This document shows, one piece after another, positions 9,870-18,048 of a DNA stretch of 33,628 nucleotides. A program made the position numbers and the translations under genes. The DNA lies in contig MPUH01000812.1 in the NCBI GenBank assembly GCA_001970955.1, forward strand, positions 1-33,628, given 5' to 3'. This DNA is from Stentor coeruleus (Eukaryota; Ciliophora; Heterotrichea; Heterotrichida; Stentoridae). The notes below the pieces were generated by a model. That model was not told the DNA's origin. It was given only the letters and a program-made list of their open reading frames with translations, and ran no database searches. Position 1 is the stretch's first letter. The number at the start of each line of letters is the position of its first letter.

Positions 9870-10673
9870 ATGGAAGACTTTGTGACAAACTTGACAGGCA
9901 CAGTCAAAAAAAGCGTCAACGAACGAGAAAAACTAACCCTTCTCAAAGGGCAAATGGATGACATGTCAAGTGACTATGAGACTATGAGAAAAGCTCGTGA
10001 GGAAGCTAAAAGGCAATTAGACGCGAAATTCCAAGATGTATACTCAAAAATCCAAAGCACAAGAGACTATGTGACAGATCAAGGAAAACAAATTAACGAG
10101 CAACTCAAGAACTTCCAAAGACATTTCCAAGATGAGCTAAAAAACCTTAAAGACTTCACGCAAAAAACCTTTGACGACGAGCGCAATGCGCGAGAACAAG
10201 CTAATAAACAGGCTCATGATCGTATGGACTTCTTAGAAAAGTCTATCGAAGATGAAAAACGTGATCGAATCCAACAAACAGAAGACATGTTGAACCCGAT
10301 TCGCAGTGGCTTAGATGGACTTGAAAAAGGTTTTGAAATAGAGAAAAACATAAGAATTGAAAGAGAAAGAGAAATTCTCGACACATTAGATGAAGAAGTT
10401 AGGACAATGAACGAACGAATGGATTCAGAAAGACAAGATCGTGTAAACAAAATTGATGGTCTTCGAGATATGCTTTATACCGACATTAATACTCAAAACA
10501 ATCATATAGAAAAATTCAAACAAGACTCTATGAATGCTTTAACTGATATGAAAGATGGAGTTAAGACAGAAATGAGAAGCAGACTCGACCATCAAGATCA
10601 TTTACTCGACAGTTTATCAGGATTCATTAAGACCTTCCAAAACACTTTGAAGTTAATAGGCAAGGATGTCTAG
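9870..10673 (+). CDS. SF-assemblin / beta-giardin family protein
   Basis: A 267-residue protein, close to the usual 265-285 of SF-assemblins. It starts with a short non-helical head containing the S/T-rich NLTGTVKKSV segment and then runs as one nearly uninterrupted alpha-helical rod rich in Glu, Asp, Lys, Arg and Gln. Repeats such as DERNAREQ, DEKRDRIQQ, EKNIRIERE and SERQDRVNK at about 29-residue spacing are the hallmark of this family. Such proteins polymerise into about 2-nm filaments that build striated basal-body rootlets and related fibres. In a heterotrich it probably contributes to basal-body-associated fibres of the cortex. The stop TAG at 10671-10673 overlaps the stop of the opposite-strand PX gene. 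Confidence 0.9.
   Translation: MEDFVTNLTGTVKKSVNEREKLTLLKGQMDDMSSDYETMRKAREEAKRQLDAKFQDVYSKIQSTRDYVTDQGKQINEQLKNFQRHFQDELKNLKDFTQKTFDDERNAREQANKQAHDRMDFLEKSIEDEKRDRIQQTEDMLNPIRSGLDGLEKGFEIEKNIRIEREREILDTLDEEVRTMNERMDSERQDRVNKIDGLRDMLYTDINTQNNHIEKFKQDSMNALTDMKDGVKTEMRSRLDHQDHLLDSLSGFIKTFQNTLKLIGKDV
10670..10673. other. CTAG shared by two convergent stop codons
   Basis: The palindrome CTAG holds TAG on the plus strand (10671-10673, SF-assemblin) and TAG on the minus strand (10672-10670, PX gene). The two coding regions thus end inside each other, and any 3' UTR of one mRNA is antisense to the other's coding sequence. Confidence 0.95.
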
Positions 10674-11326
10674 TTAAGAAAGTTATTTATTAATAAATCC
10701 TTTTCTAGAAGAGTTTTATGCTCTCTATTGAATTTTCTGAATTTCTTTCTAATCCAATGCCCTTTAATAGACACATCGCCATATAAAATTTCAATATTCT
10801 CATCATAGCCGTTTGGCATAAAACCTTTAAAAGCTGCAATAGCTAAATTGTCCTTTAGCTCTCCATAAGGGTTATTTTTTACCTCAGTTTTTGAAGTTAG
10901 ACTAGCCACATCTATGACTAATTCTTTAACTTTTCCTGTCACACTTCTATATCTTCTTATAGTTTTCCCATCACTTGTACAATCATTCGTAAATAGGGAT
11001 TTCGAGCATTGTTCCCTATCTATTGGTCTTATAAGTTCTAAGACTTCTTGATATTCAGCTAGCGGAAGGATACTATTAATATAATTCTCAATCTCCACCT
11101 TTCTCTTATCTAAAAACTTGGGTTTCAAGTTCCCGAATAACTTTTTCTTAGGAAATGTTGGCAAGGACTTTACAGTAGGTAAAGACTTTTTATGCCAGTT
11201 ACGCATCACTGAATACCTTCTACAAAAAGTCCAAGCCTCATCTGTTTCTAAATCCCTAACTTCAATAACATATTCTGCATGTTTATCCACAATCTTGTAA
11301 TTTTTTAAAGTTGCCTGCAGGCTCAT
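10670..11326 (-). CDS. PX-domain protein
   Basis: A 218-residue protein with an N-terminal phox-homology (PX) domain, about residues 8-105. Features seen are CRRYSVMRNW (35-44, the basic RRY/F motif of the phosphoinositide pocket), the Pro-containing loop LPTFPKKKLFGN (55-66), and FLDKRKVEIENYI (71-83), the conserved helix. PX domains bind phosphoinositides, usually PI3P on endosomes. Residues after 110 do not match a BAR or coiled-coil sorting-nexin C-terminus and I cannot name them. The stop is TAG, read from the CTA at 10670-10672, inside the same CTAG that ends the SF-assemblin gene. The start ATG is preceded by AATAAAT. Confidence 0.82.
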   Translation of the reverse strand: MSLQATLKNYKIVDKHAEYVIEVRDLETDEAWTFCRRYSVMRNWHKKSLPTVKSLPTFPKKKLFGNLKPKFLDKRKVEIENYINSILPLAEYQEVLELIRPIDREQCSKSLFTNDCTSDGKTIRRYRSVTGKVKELVIDVASLTSKTEVKNNPYGELKDNLAIAAFKGFMPNGYDENIEILYGDVSIKGHWIRKKFRKFNREHKTLLEKDLLINNFLN

Positions 11327-11450
11327 ATTTATTAGATTTTTCTCCAGATTTAAACTGATGACCTTTTTTTTACTTAACTTTACTTATATATTTTTATTAC
11401 TTCAAATTGTATATAAATACTAAATTATTAAGTAATTTATAGCTCTACCA

Positions 11451-11846
11451 CTAATAAGGATGGAAATCTTGGGCTAAAGGATTCAAACGAACTTTTGGTC
11501 TAAATTCTTCAACAGCAGGGTTAAGTCTATTGATAAGAATATTATTGTCTAAGCTTGAGAATGGGATACGTTTTTGTTCAAGTTCTTTGACTGAATTTTC
11601 AACTTCTTTTAAGATAAAAGACTCTAAGGTTTGGATTTTAGGCTTTATTATTGGGTCTTTAGGTAAGGGTTTTTGGGTTAAAGTTGGTATCGGCATCCAA
11701 TCTTTTGGTTTTTCTAAAGATTTGTTTTGTTCCAATAGCTCAGCTCGAGTGTAAACGCGTCGCTGAGGCTTTGGTTCTTTTAATCGACTTATAATGTAAA
11801 GACTAACAAGAGCGATTGTCACATAGAAACAGCTTGTCCAAAACAT
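11451..11846 (-). CDS. Membrane-anchored protein with tandem PAM2-like motifs
   Basis: A 131-residue protein. Residues 2-21 form one hydrophobic segment followed by KEPKPQRR, which predicts a signal anchor with the C-terminus in the cytosol (positive-inside rule). The middle is proline- and lysine-rich, then a short charged helix (about 76-95). The C-terminal 24 residues hold two copies of a PAM2-like motif: LNPAVEEFRP (108-117) and LNPLAQDFHP (121-130, one residue from the end). The PAM2 consensus is LNxxAxxFxP, and this peptide binds the MLLE domain of poly(A)-binding protein and of UBR5. The two copies use different codons, so they are not a fresh duplication. Inference: this protein may tether poly(A)-binding protein, and so mRNA, to a membrane. 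The family as a whole is unknown to me. Confidence 0.78.
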   Translation of the reverse strand: MFWTSCFYVTIALVSLYIISRLKEPKPQRRVYTRAELLEQNKSLEKPKDWMPIPTLTQKPLPKDPIIKPKIQTLESFILKEVENSVKELEQKRIPFSSLDNNILINRLNPAVEEFRPKVRLNPLAQDFHPY

Positions 11847-12518
11847 ATTTATTTAAATTTGAAATATGAATACCACCATATTGTTGAAAATTATTTTTCT
11901 AAGTAAAGTATCAATAAGATTGAACATAAATAGATGTAATAGATTTTTATTAGTAGATATATGAGAATGTGTAAGAAATTACATTGGTTTTAATAATAAA
12001 ATTGTCAAGATTTGATTTTTTAAATTAATGATAATGATTATCATTGAGATTATAATGTATGATAAGGATGATAGTTTAGGCTAATCAAATACACAACTTT
12101 CTAACCTTATAATTTCTTTTAAACCTTCAAAGTCACATTTATTATTTTTCTTCTAGTATTCCCTAACCTCACTTCCTTCTACCATATTACAAACCTACAT
12201 GATCATATCTTCTCATTATCAGAAAAAAATCATAAAAATCCTCATATCAGCATTTTATTCTAACCAAACTTTTACCCATTTCTCTCAAATAAACTTACTC
12301 TCGCTTTTCTATTTAAGCGAAGCCCTATTCACAAAAAGTCAATATTAAAGCCTATCTTTGTTCTATTCACTCATCTGATTTTTATAAACAATTTTGTCAA
12401 CTTTCCTATATCAACCCCCCCAAAAAATTTTTTAGAAAATTAACTCTGTAAATGTTATCAACAAGCTTATACTGGAATAATTCCCTTCAGTGTTCTCCAT
12501 ACAAATGGTATAATAATT
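11847..12518. other. Intergenic region between divergent genes
   Basis: About 670 nt between the minus-strand PAM2-motif gene and the plus-strand acidic gene, so it must hold both promoters. It is AT-rich, with pyrimidine-rich tracts on the plus strand toward 12100-12430. I see no gene. Confidence 0.45.
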
Positions 12519-12836
12519 ATGTCTGACGCTCAATCCCTTCCAAAAAAGCGCGAAAGTACTGAAGACGATGGTAAAGCTACAAAAAAAGCAAAAACCCCTG
12601 AAAAGCCTGTTACAAAAAAGGTTAAGGAGTCTGAGTCAGAAGATGAGAATGTTGTTGATGACTCTGATGAAGTTGAGTTTGATGATGAGGAAGATGAAGA
12701 TGATGAAGATTTTGAAGAAGAAGATGATGATTTTGAAGTTGATAGCGATGAAGATGATGAAGTTGAAAGCGATGATGAGAGCTATAGTGAAGATAGTGAA
12801 GATAAAAAAAAGAAAAAGTCTAGAGCGAAAAAATAA
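12519..12836 (+). CDS. Acidic nuclear-type protein, possible histone chaperone-like
   Basis: A 105-residue protein with a Lys-rich N-terminal third (KKRESTEDDGKATKKAKTPE), a long Asp/Glu/Ser tract (about residues 38-95), and a short basic tail KKKKKSRAKK. No folded domain is visible. This make-up (acidic core between basic nuclear-signal-like ends, with many potential CK2 sites such as SDEDDE) resembles small acidic histone chaperones or nucleolar proteins, but composition alone cannot assign a family. The other frames here are also open only because of the GAT/GAA repeats. The ATG at 12519 is the first in this frame. Confidence 0.72.
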   Translation: MSDAQSLPKKRESTEDDGKATKKAKTPEKPVTKKVKESESEDENVVDDSDEVEFDDEEDEDDEDFEEEDDDFEVDSDEDDEVESDDESYSEDSEDKKKKKSRAKK

Positions 12837-13587
12837 ATCAATATAATTTAGATATAAATTTAATCTGCTTTGATGATTGGGCAGAGAAAGAAAATAAAGT
12901 CTTAATAAATTTAAGAATATAGGGAGCATAGCTTATATCCTTCTAATATATATTATTTATCATTTAGGTCTTATATTTAGTAACTAAATCTACCTTCTTC
13001 ATCTTTATAATAACTTCTAATAAAAATAATGGTAAACCATAGGGGATTATTACAAATTTAAAAGGGAATAGTTTATATTTAAAGTAAAGTTTTAAATGTA
13101 CTATAATAAATAAAAATTTCCTACTAAATTCTTTATTTTTTCTTTACATATCAATAGTGTTCTTATAATATTATAAGCCCTTTTTCGCGCCTATATTTTA
13201 ATATAGTTCAAAATTTAACATTGACTATATGCTAATTTTTACATTTTATTATTATATTAAGATATTTTGTTTATAAATTTTCATAAACTATTTTTAAAAG
13301 TTCAATAATTTACGCTTTCGTGTATAGATTTAATGATAACTTTTAAACTTAAGAATAGTTTGATCTCCCTAACTAAGTTTTTAAAACAGATACTTTATTA
13401 TTTAATCATAGGTTTTTTACAATAATAATTACAAACAAATACTATAATGAATTTCTGTCAAAATCCTATTCTACATACAAATTCTTTATAAATATTTACA
13501 ATCATAACAAACCCAATTCATTTTAATCCAAACCAATTTATTTCCATTATTAATCCTAACTTTCTTAATATACTCCACTATATAAAA
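12837..13587. other. Intergenic region
   Basis: About 750 nt of AT-rich sequence before the RsfS-like gene. I see no open frame of note and no RNA gene. TATAAAA lies directly before the next ATG. Confidence 0.45.
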
Positions 13588-14196
13588 ATGCTCAACCGAT
13601 TTAAGTTCCTAAAACTTTTCCCTTTATGTAGGAATTTCTCAGAAATAAACAAGTAAATACTATTCAGCATAACAATAGACTCAATAGAAAACCCTCCAGA
13701 AGAAAATGTTCTAGCAACAAGGCCTATGAAAGGTCTTCTATGGGGTGATGGTCAAGTATTTCTTAAATACCAAAAAGTTAAGTTTAAGCATGGTAAAGCC
13801 CCAAGTTTAAAGCGCCTTCAAAAATTTTTAGAGCATGAGCAAGCAAAAGATATAAAAATTCTAAGCTTAGATGAATTTAAACAAAATACAATTTATTCAA
13901 CGCTTATGATATGTTCAGGAATGTCTCCAAGACATATATCTCGAATGGCTTATGGGCTTATAAAATCTCTTAAAGAAGCAGAAGTTCCTGATCATAAACT
14001 ATTTCAGGTTTTGGGAACAAGGGAATCAGGTTGGATGATCCTTAGTTTAAGAGATTTGCATATACATTTGATAGTTGAAGATCAAAGGGAAGCATTGAGT
14101 ATTGATGAAATCTGGACTAATCCTATTAGTAGTAAAGATATTGAAGAATATCGGTTGAATACATATAGACTTTATCATCCAATTGGCAATAGGTAA
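13588..14196 (+). CDS. Mitochondrial ribosomal silencing factor (RsfS/Iojap, MALSU1-like)
   Basis: A 197-residue protein in two exons (13588-13652 and 13668-14196) joined over a 15-nt intron. The first exon supplies MLNRFKFLKLFPLCRNFSE, a basic, hydrophobic, acid-free N-terminus typical of a mitochondrial presequence. The C-terminal domain (about 85-185) matches RsfS/Iojap: STLMICSGMSPRHISRMA corresponds to the family's (V)IATGxSxRHVxAIA, followed by the GWMILSLRDLHIHLI strand pair and the IDEIWTNP end (family LExLW). RsfS binds uL14 on the large ribosomal subunit and blocks subunit joining; the mitochondrial homologue MALSU1 acts in mitoribosome large-subunit assembly. Starting at the internal Met at 13726 would lose the targeting sequence. 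The next gene is convergent, with an 83-nt gap. Confidence 0.85.
13653..13667 (+). other. 15-nt intron
   Basis: GTAAATACTATTCAG. It splits codon 22 (AA|C). Unspliced, the first exon ends at TAA immediately after AAG. Splicing joins a mitochondrial-type presequence to the RsfS domain in frame. A at position 10. Confidence 0.92.
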
Positions 14197-14279
14197 TTGA
14201 TTAGGTTAATATTTTAGAAGTTATTATGATAGTTTTATATAAATTTAGTATTTATTAATAATTTTTGCATTTATGATTA

Positions 14280-15275
14280 TCATTCTTGAAGATTTTTTTG
14301 CAGTTTTTCTAAAAATTTCGCATTATAAGCACTGCATATCATTTTTTTATTCATACATTGGATGTCTGAATCCATTAATTCTTTTTTTTTACCATTAATT
14401 CCTTGAGATTCAAGCTTTTGTTCTATATAAAATATTGACTGACTATCTTCAAGCATTATTAAAGTTTCCTTCCAATTGTAAAAAGGGTCAATACCTATTT
14501 TTTCAATAAGGTATTCTAAGCATTTAAAAGTATCAATTTTATTATCTTTGCTGCCAATTGCAAGTATATTAATTGCGTTTTCTGAAAACTTGTTTATGAT
14601 GTTGAAATCTGCAGAGCATTGAGAATGCAAAAATTTTATCATACTATAATTATTGCATTTACAAGCAATTAAAGCACAATTATTCCCTGTTACTTCTTCT
14701 TTATAATGTAAATTTATTTCTTGTGGTATATTTGATATGTTTGATGTATAGTTTATTAGAAAACTAACTATACTCATATGACCATTTTCTACCGCAAGCT
14801 GAATAGGTGTATAAGAATAAGTAAGAGTTTCTGGAGGTATAGATTGTGAATCTAAAGTAATAGGAATTTTGGGTTTTGCTATAAAGTCTATATGCTTTTT
14901 TGATTTTTGTACAGATAGATATAGTGGAAGATAGGTTTGTAAAAGGACAAGGTAATTATTTAAGCATATTAATGCAATTCCAGAAGTATTTGCTTGTTCA
15001 AATTGATTTTCCATAGCGACAAAGTCTCCGTTCATATCCTCTAAAATAGTCATAAACATCTGTCCTTGACCTAAAATCAACGCAAGTCCTAAAGGTGTTA
15101 CAGATAAAACCTCATCTATTTTATACAGTATATTGTTTATATTAAATTTCTTATCTTTGTGAGTAATAAATTTATAAAGATGCAGTAGTGTTGATGCATT
15201 TCCTATTTGAATGCATTTCTTGATTTTATCTTCAGAAGTTTCTCTACCAGAATGTTTACTTTCACAGCAACCCAT
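14280..15275 (-). CDS. Ankyrin-repeat protein with acylated N-terminus
   Basis: A 331-residue protein starting MGCCESKHSG. Gly2 is a likely myristoylation site and Cys3/Cys4 likely palmitoylation sites, so it should sit on a membrane. Degenerate ankyrin repeats follow; clear units are TPLGLALILGQGQMFMTILE (about 59-78), TPIQLAVENGHMSIVSFLIN (about 154-173) and NCALIACKCNNYSMIKFLHS (about 198-217), with weaker units between and after. Such proteins are usually scaffolds; no catalytic motif is seen. The stop is TGA, which supports the standard code. The ATG lies only 7 nt after the stop of the upstream gene on the same strand, and those 7 nt are TATAAAT. Confidence 0.82.
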   Translation of the reverse strand: MGCCESKHSGRETSEDKIKKCIQIGNASTLLHLYKFITHKDKKFNINNILYKIDEVLSVTPLGLALILGQGQMFMTILEDMNGDFVAMENQFEQANTSGIALICLNNYLVLLQTYLPLYLSVQKSKKHIDFIAKPKIPITLDSQSIPPETLTYSYTPIQLAVENGHMSIVSFLINYTSNISNIPQEINLHYKEEVTGNNCALIACKCNNYSMIKFLHSQCSADFNIINKFSENAINILAIGSKDNKIDTFKCLEYLIEKIGIDPFYNWKETLIMLEDSQSIFYIEQKLESQGINGKKKELMDSDIQCMNKKMICSAYNAKFLEKLQKNLQE

Positions 15276-15282
15276 ATTTATA

Positions 15283-15870
15283 TTATTTATGTTTATTAGG
15301 AGATTTTTTTAATATTTTATTCAAAAGAGAGTTTATTTTCTTCAAAGAGTCTTGAATAATTTTTATTTCTTTATCTTCTATGTTGGTTATTTTTCTAATA
15401 ATTGAGTCTTTTGTTTTGATTGGCTTTTTTTTACTATCGTCTAAGTTTTTGATTGAGTTTGTTAGTTTAGATTCTTCAAGTTCAATTGCTGCAAGGTCAT
15501 TATCGAAACTGTAGTCGAGAGATAATGCGTTTTTTATGGGTTTTAATATTTTTTTTGGTTTTGGAAAGAAATCATTAAGACTTGAGTCTGGAGACAAGTT
15601 TTTTATTCCAAGATGGGCTTTTATTGCATCTTCATAGTCATTTGACTTCTGTTCTATAATATTTATTAAGAGGTTTTTCTTGAAAAGGCTTTTTACTGGT
15701 GAGGCTGAATGAGTTTTTTCATTATCTTGGTTTAGTATAGACAGTTTAGTTTTTATAGGCGATCTAACAGATTTCGGTATTTTAGGGAGAAAAGATTTTT
15801 GCGAGTCCAATTGATTACTAGGTTTCTTGTATCTTATTGTATAACCGTTCTTCTTGGGTATTATTTTCAT
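15283..15870 (-). CDS. Unknown basic, low-complexity protein
   Basis: A 195-residue Lys/Ser/Pro-rich protein with several SP sites (SPIKTK, SPVKSL, LSPDSS) and a C-terminal helical stretch (about 150-190) that could form a short coiled coil. There is no membrane segment and no recognised domain. Several SP/K motifs suggest regulation by proline-directed kinases, but this is inference. It ends with TAA at 15283-15285, just 7 nt before the ATG of the ankyrin gene, so the two may share one transcript or have overlapping ones. No GT-AG 15/16-mer links the two frames, so I keep them as separate genes. Confidence 0.72.
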   Translation of the reverse strand: MKIIPKKNGYTIRYKKPSNQLDSQKSFLPKIPKSVRSPIKTKLSILNQDNEKTHSASPVKSLFKKNLLINIIEQKSNDYEDAIKAHLGIKNLSPDSSLNDFFPKPKKILKPIKNALSLDYSFDNDLAAIELEESKLTNSIKNLDDSKKKPIKTKDSIIRKITNIEDKEIKIIQDSLKKINSLLNKILKKSPNKHK

Positions 15871-16274
15871 TATAGTGGTTTAATTATTAAATTATTTTAT
15901 TGAATAAAACTTAATGTTTTTAATACATTTTAGAATGTATACCTTATAAAGTATTAGATTTTTTGATATAGTTTTATAATTCTAAAATATATTAATTTAA
16001 TCACTCAATTGTATAATCAAAACATTCTCAATAGGATTTTGTATTGAAATTGTATATCCTTAATCATTTTTTTAACCCAGTCTTCTGATGACTGCCATTT
16101 AATTTTTGACCTATAGCAAGGAATAAAGCTTATAAATTTCGCATATAAATGGAAATAGACGTCCCTGAAGAAGAGTNTTATATCCTTAATCATTTTTTTA
16201 ACCCAGTCTTCTGATGACTGCCATTTAATTTTTGACCGATAGCAAGGAATAAAGCTTATAAATTTCGCATATAA
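15871..16274. other. Divergent intergenic region with an assembly join
   Basis: Between the minus-strand basic protein gene and the plus-strand exonuclease gene, so it holds both promoters. The part from 16053 on is a tandem copy caused by an N join, and the true spacer is probably about 126 nt shorter. An ATG at 16149 lies in the first copy and duplicates the true start at 16275. Confidence 0.6.
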
Positions 16275-16302
16275 ATGGAAATAGACGTCCCTGAAGAAGA
16301 GT
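16053..16302. repeat. 124-nt direct duplication around a single N
   Basis: The copies 16053-16176 and 16179-16302 flank the N at 16177 and differ at one base (gacctatagc versus gaccgatagc). They include the promoter and first codons of the exonuclease gene, so the start codon appears twice. It is a probable unmerged contig overlap. Confidence 0.9.
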
Positions 16303-18023
16303 TTTTTTCCTCTAGTAATTTCTAATAAGTCAAAACTCCCAATAGGAACGCAGCTTTATATTTACAGAAAATCCTAAAAACAAAAGAATACGACGTCGAC
16401 AACATTTTCAATCAATTCTTCTTATGTCTTATTCCTTTACTACAGGATAACAACTTTCAAATAGAAGACTACACTATTTTACTTCTGAAAAATCTTCAAG
16501 AAATCCACGCTCCACCAATAATAACCAAAAAATTCCTCTTCGCTCTTGATGTAGCTTGTCAAAAATTAGTCCCTCCATTCCCATTGCTTTCAGTATCCCA
16601 AACAATCAAAACTCACTGGAAGTCCATAGATCCAGAAGCTTTGGATGTTTTTTGCAAGATTTTTCATATAGATCTCAATCAAAACGAGTAAATTTCATAT
16701 AGACTTTTTGCTTATATTTGCGAACTATGGCAAAATAGTGAATTGAAAAAATCAGTTTATTTAGCTTCTAGATTTGGGTTTGCTGTACAAATTATTTAGA
16801 AACAACTCGAAGATCAGTTTTCAGTTGTCACTTTTCTAGTAAAAAGGGATGAAATCGAACTTGTTCAGATGCTTATTCAAAATAATGCTGAAATAGCAGC
16901 TAATGCTGTAAGACAAATGTGCACTAATAAACATTGTAAAATCGCTGGGAAAATTGTTGAAAGTGCAGGTCTGAACCCAAGTAATTTCCCAGCTTTAGTT
17001 GAAAGACTTAATAAGAATGCTTTAAGATATTTTATGTCAAATGATGATATGTGTCTTTATCAGTTAATAGAACTTGTATTTGATGCTCCAGAAATGTTAA
17101 GCATTGTGATTGAGGAATTAGAATTTCAGGGGAAAAAATATAAAGGAGGATGGCAGAGTGGTATGGCAAGTGCACTTTTGAATAAATATCCTGGACTTCC
17201 TGTTAGAGAACAAGTGAAAAATGCTTTAGCTAGTTTTGAACCAAGGATTCATAAAGGGCCATCACAGAATTTTTCATGTTTACAACCTGAATATGACCTT
17301 TGCTACCCTTTACCAAGAAATACTATAGTTTTTGTTGATACTTGTGAACAGTTAAGTATGCTTGATTTTAACAGAAAAATTGCTGGAATTGATTGTGAGT
17401 GGAGAGCAAGCATGGTAAAATTCCAAAAAACAAAAGTTTCATTGTTTCAAATTGCTTTAGAAGATGGGGTGTTCCTTATCGACATGATTAAACTTAACAA
17501 AGAGCCCCTTCTAGATGAAATTTTGATGAATTTCTTACAAGGGGAAATCCTTAAAGTTGGTGTAAGTTTTGACGGCGACAGGAAAATGCTTTTACAAAGT
17601 TACCCTCACATGGAAGCATTCAAAAAACCATTGAAAAACTATATCGAACTAATAAACGCTTGTTTAGAAACTACAGGTTGTAATCCAGGAGGACTAGCCG
17701 GTTCCTGTGAATTAGTCCTAAACCGAACCTTATGCAAATACGAACAACGGTCGAATTGGGAAATTCGTCCCCTGCGTGAGTCTCAAATCCACTACAGTGC
17801 CTTAGACTCTTACGTCCAACTAATGATCATAAAAGTCCTCTGCGAAAATCATAATCGTCAAGCTGAAGAATTCATTGGAGAATGCAGAAAAGGGGGGAAT
17901 TCAGGACCATCAAGTTGTGATCACTGTGGTTCAAAATCTCATAAAGGTCAAAACTGTCCAAGAGGTCCTCGTTGCAAAATATGTTATATGACAGGACATA
18001 AAGCTGCTAAATGCACAAACTAA
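16275..18023 (+). CDS. EXD3/Mut-7-like 3'-5' exonuclease with two zinc knuckles
   Basis: A 567-residue protein from four exons (16275-16314, 16330-16687, 16703-16784, 16800-18023). The N-terminal half (about 1-320) is helical, without named motifs. Residues about 335-515 form a DEDDy RNase D-type exonuclease domain: GIDCEW gives D358 and E360 (ExoI), KVGVSFDGDRKML gives D420 (ExoII), and HYSALDSY gives Y492 and D496 (ExoIII), so all catalytic residues are present. The C-terminus has two CCHC zinc knuckles: C533, C536, H541, C546 and C552, C555, H560, C565. This layout fits EXD3/Mut-7-type nucleases; Mut-7 relatives trim small-RNA 3' ends and act in RNA silencing. Inference: a role in small-RNA or other RNA 3' processing. 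PIG-L follows after 25 nt on the same strand. Confidence 0.88.
16315..16329 (+). other. 15-nt intron
   Basis: GTAATTTCTAATAAG. It splits a codon (A|TC); unspliced, the frame meets TAA TAA. A at position 10; the 3' end is AAG rather than the commoner TAG. Confidence 0.9.
16688..16702 (+). other. 15-nt intron
   Basis: GTAAATTTCATATAG. It splits a codon (GA|A); unspliced, the frame stops at TAA directly. A at position 10. Confidence 0.92.
16785..16799 (+). other. 15-nt intron
   Basis: GTACAAATTATTTAG, between codons (TTT GCT | AAA CAA). Its last codon is an in-frame TAG. A at position 10. It is the only supported intron beginning GTAC. Confidence 0.92.
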
Positions 18024-18048
18024 CCATAAATAGGATATTCTTATAAAT

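Noticed and set aside
12568..12929. Met/Lys-rich and Ile/Phe-rich open frames in other frames of the acidic gene
   Set aside because: They arise from the GAT/GAA repeat of the acidic coding region and resemble no protein.
16149..16176. A separate gene start at ATG 16149
   Set aside because: It is the first copy of the sequence duplicated around the N at 16177; the true start is at 16275.
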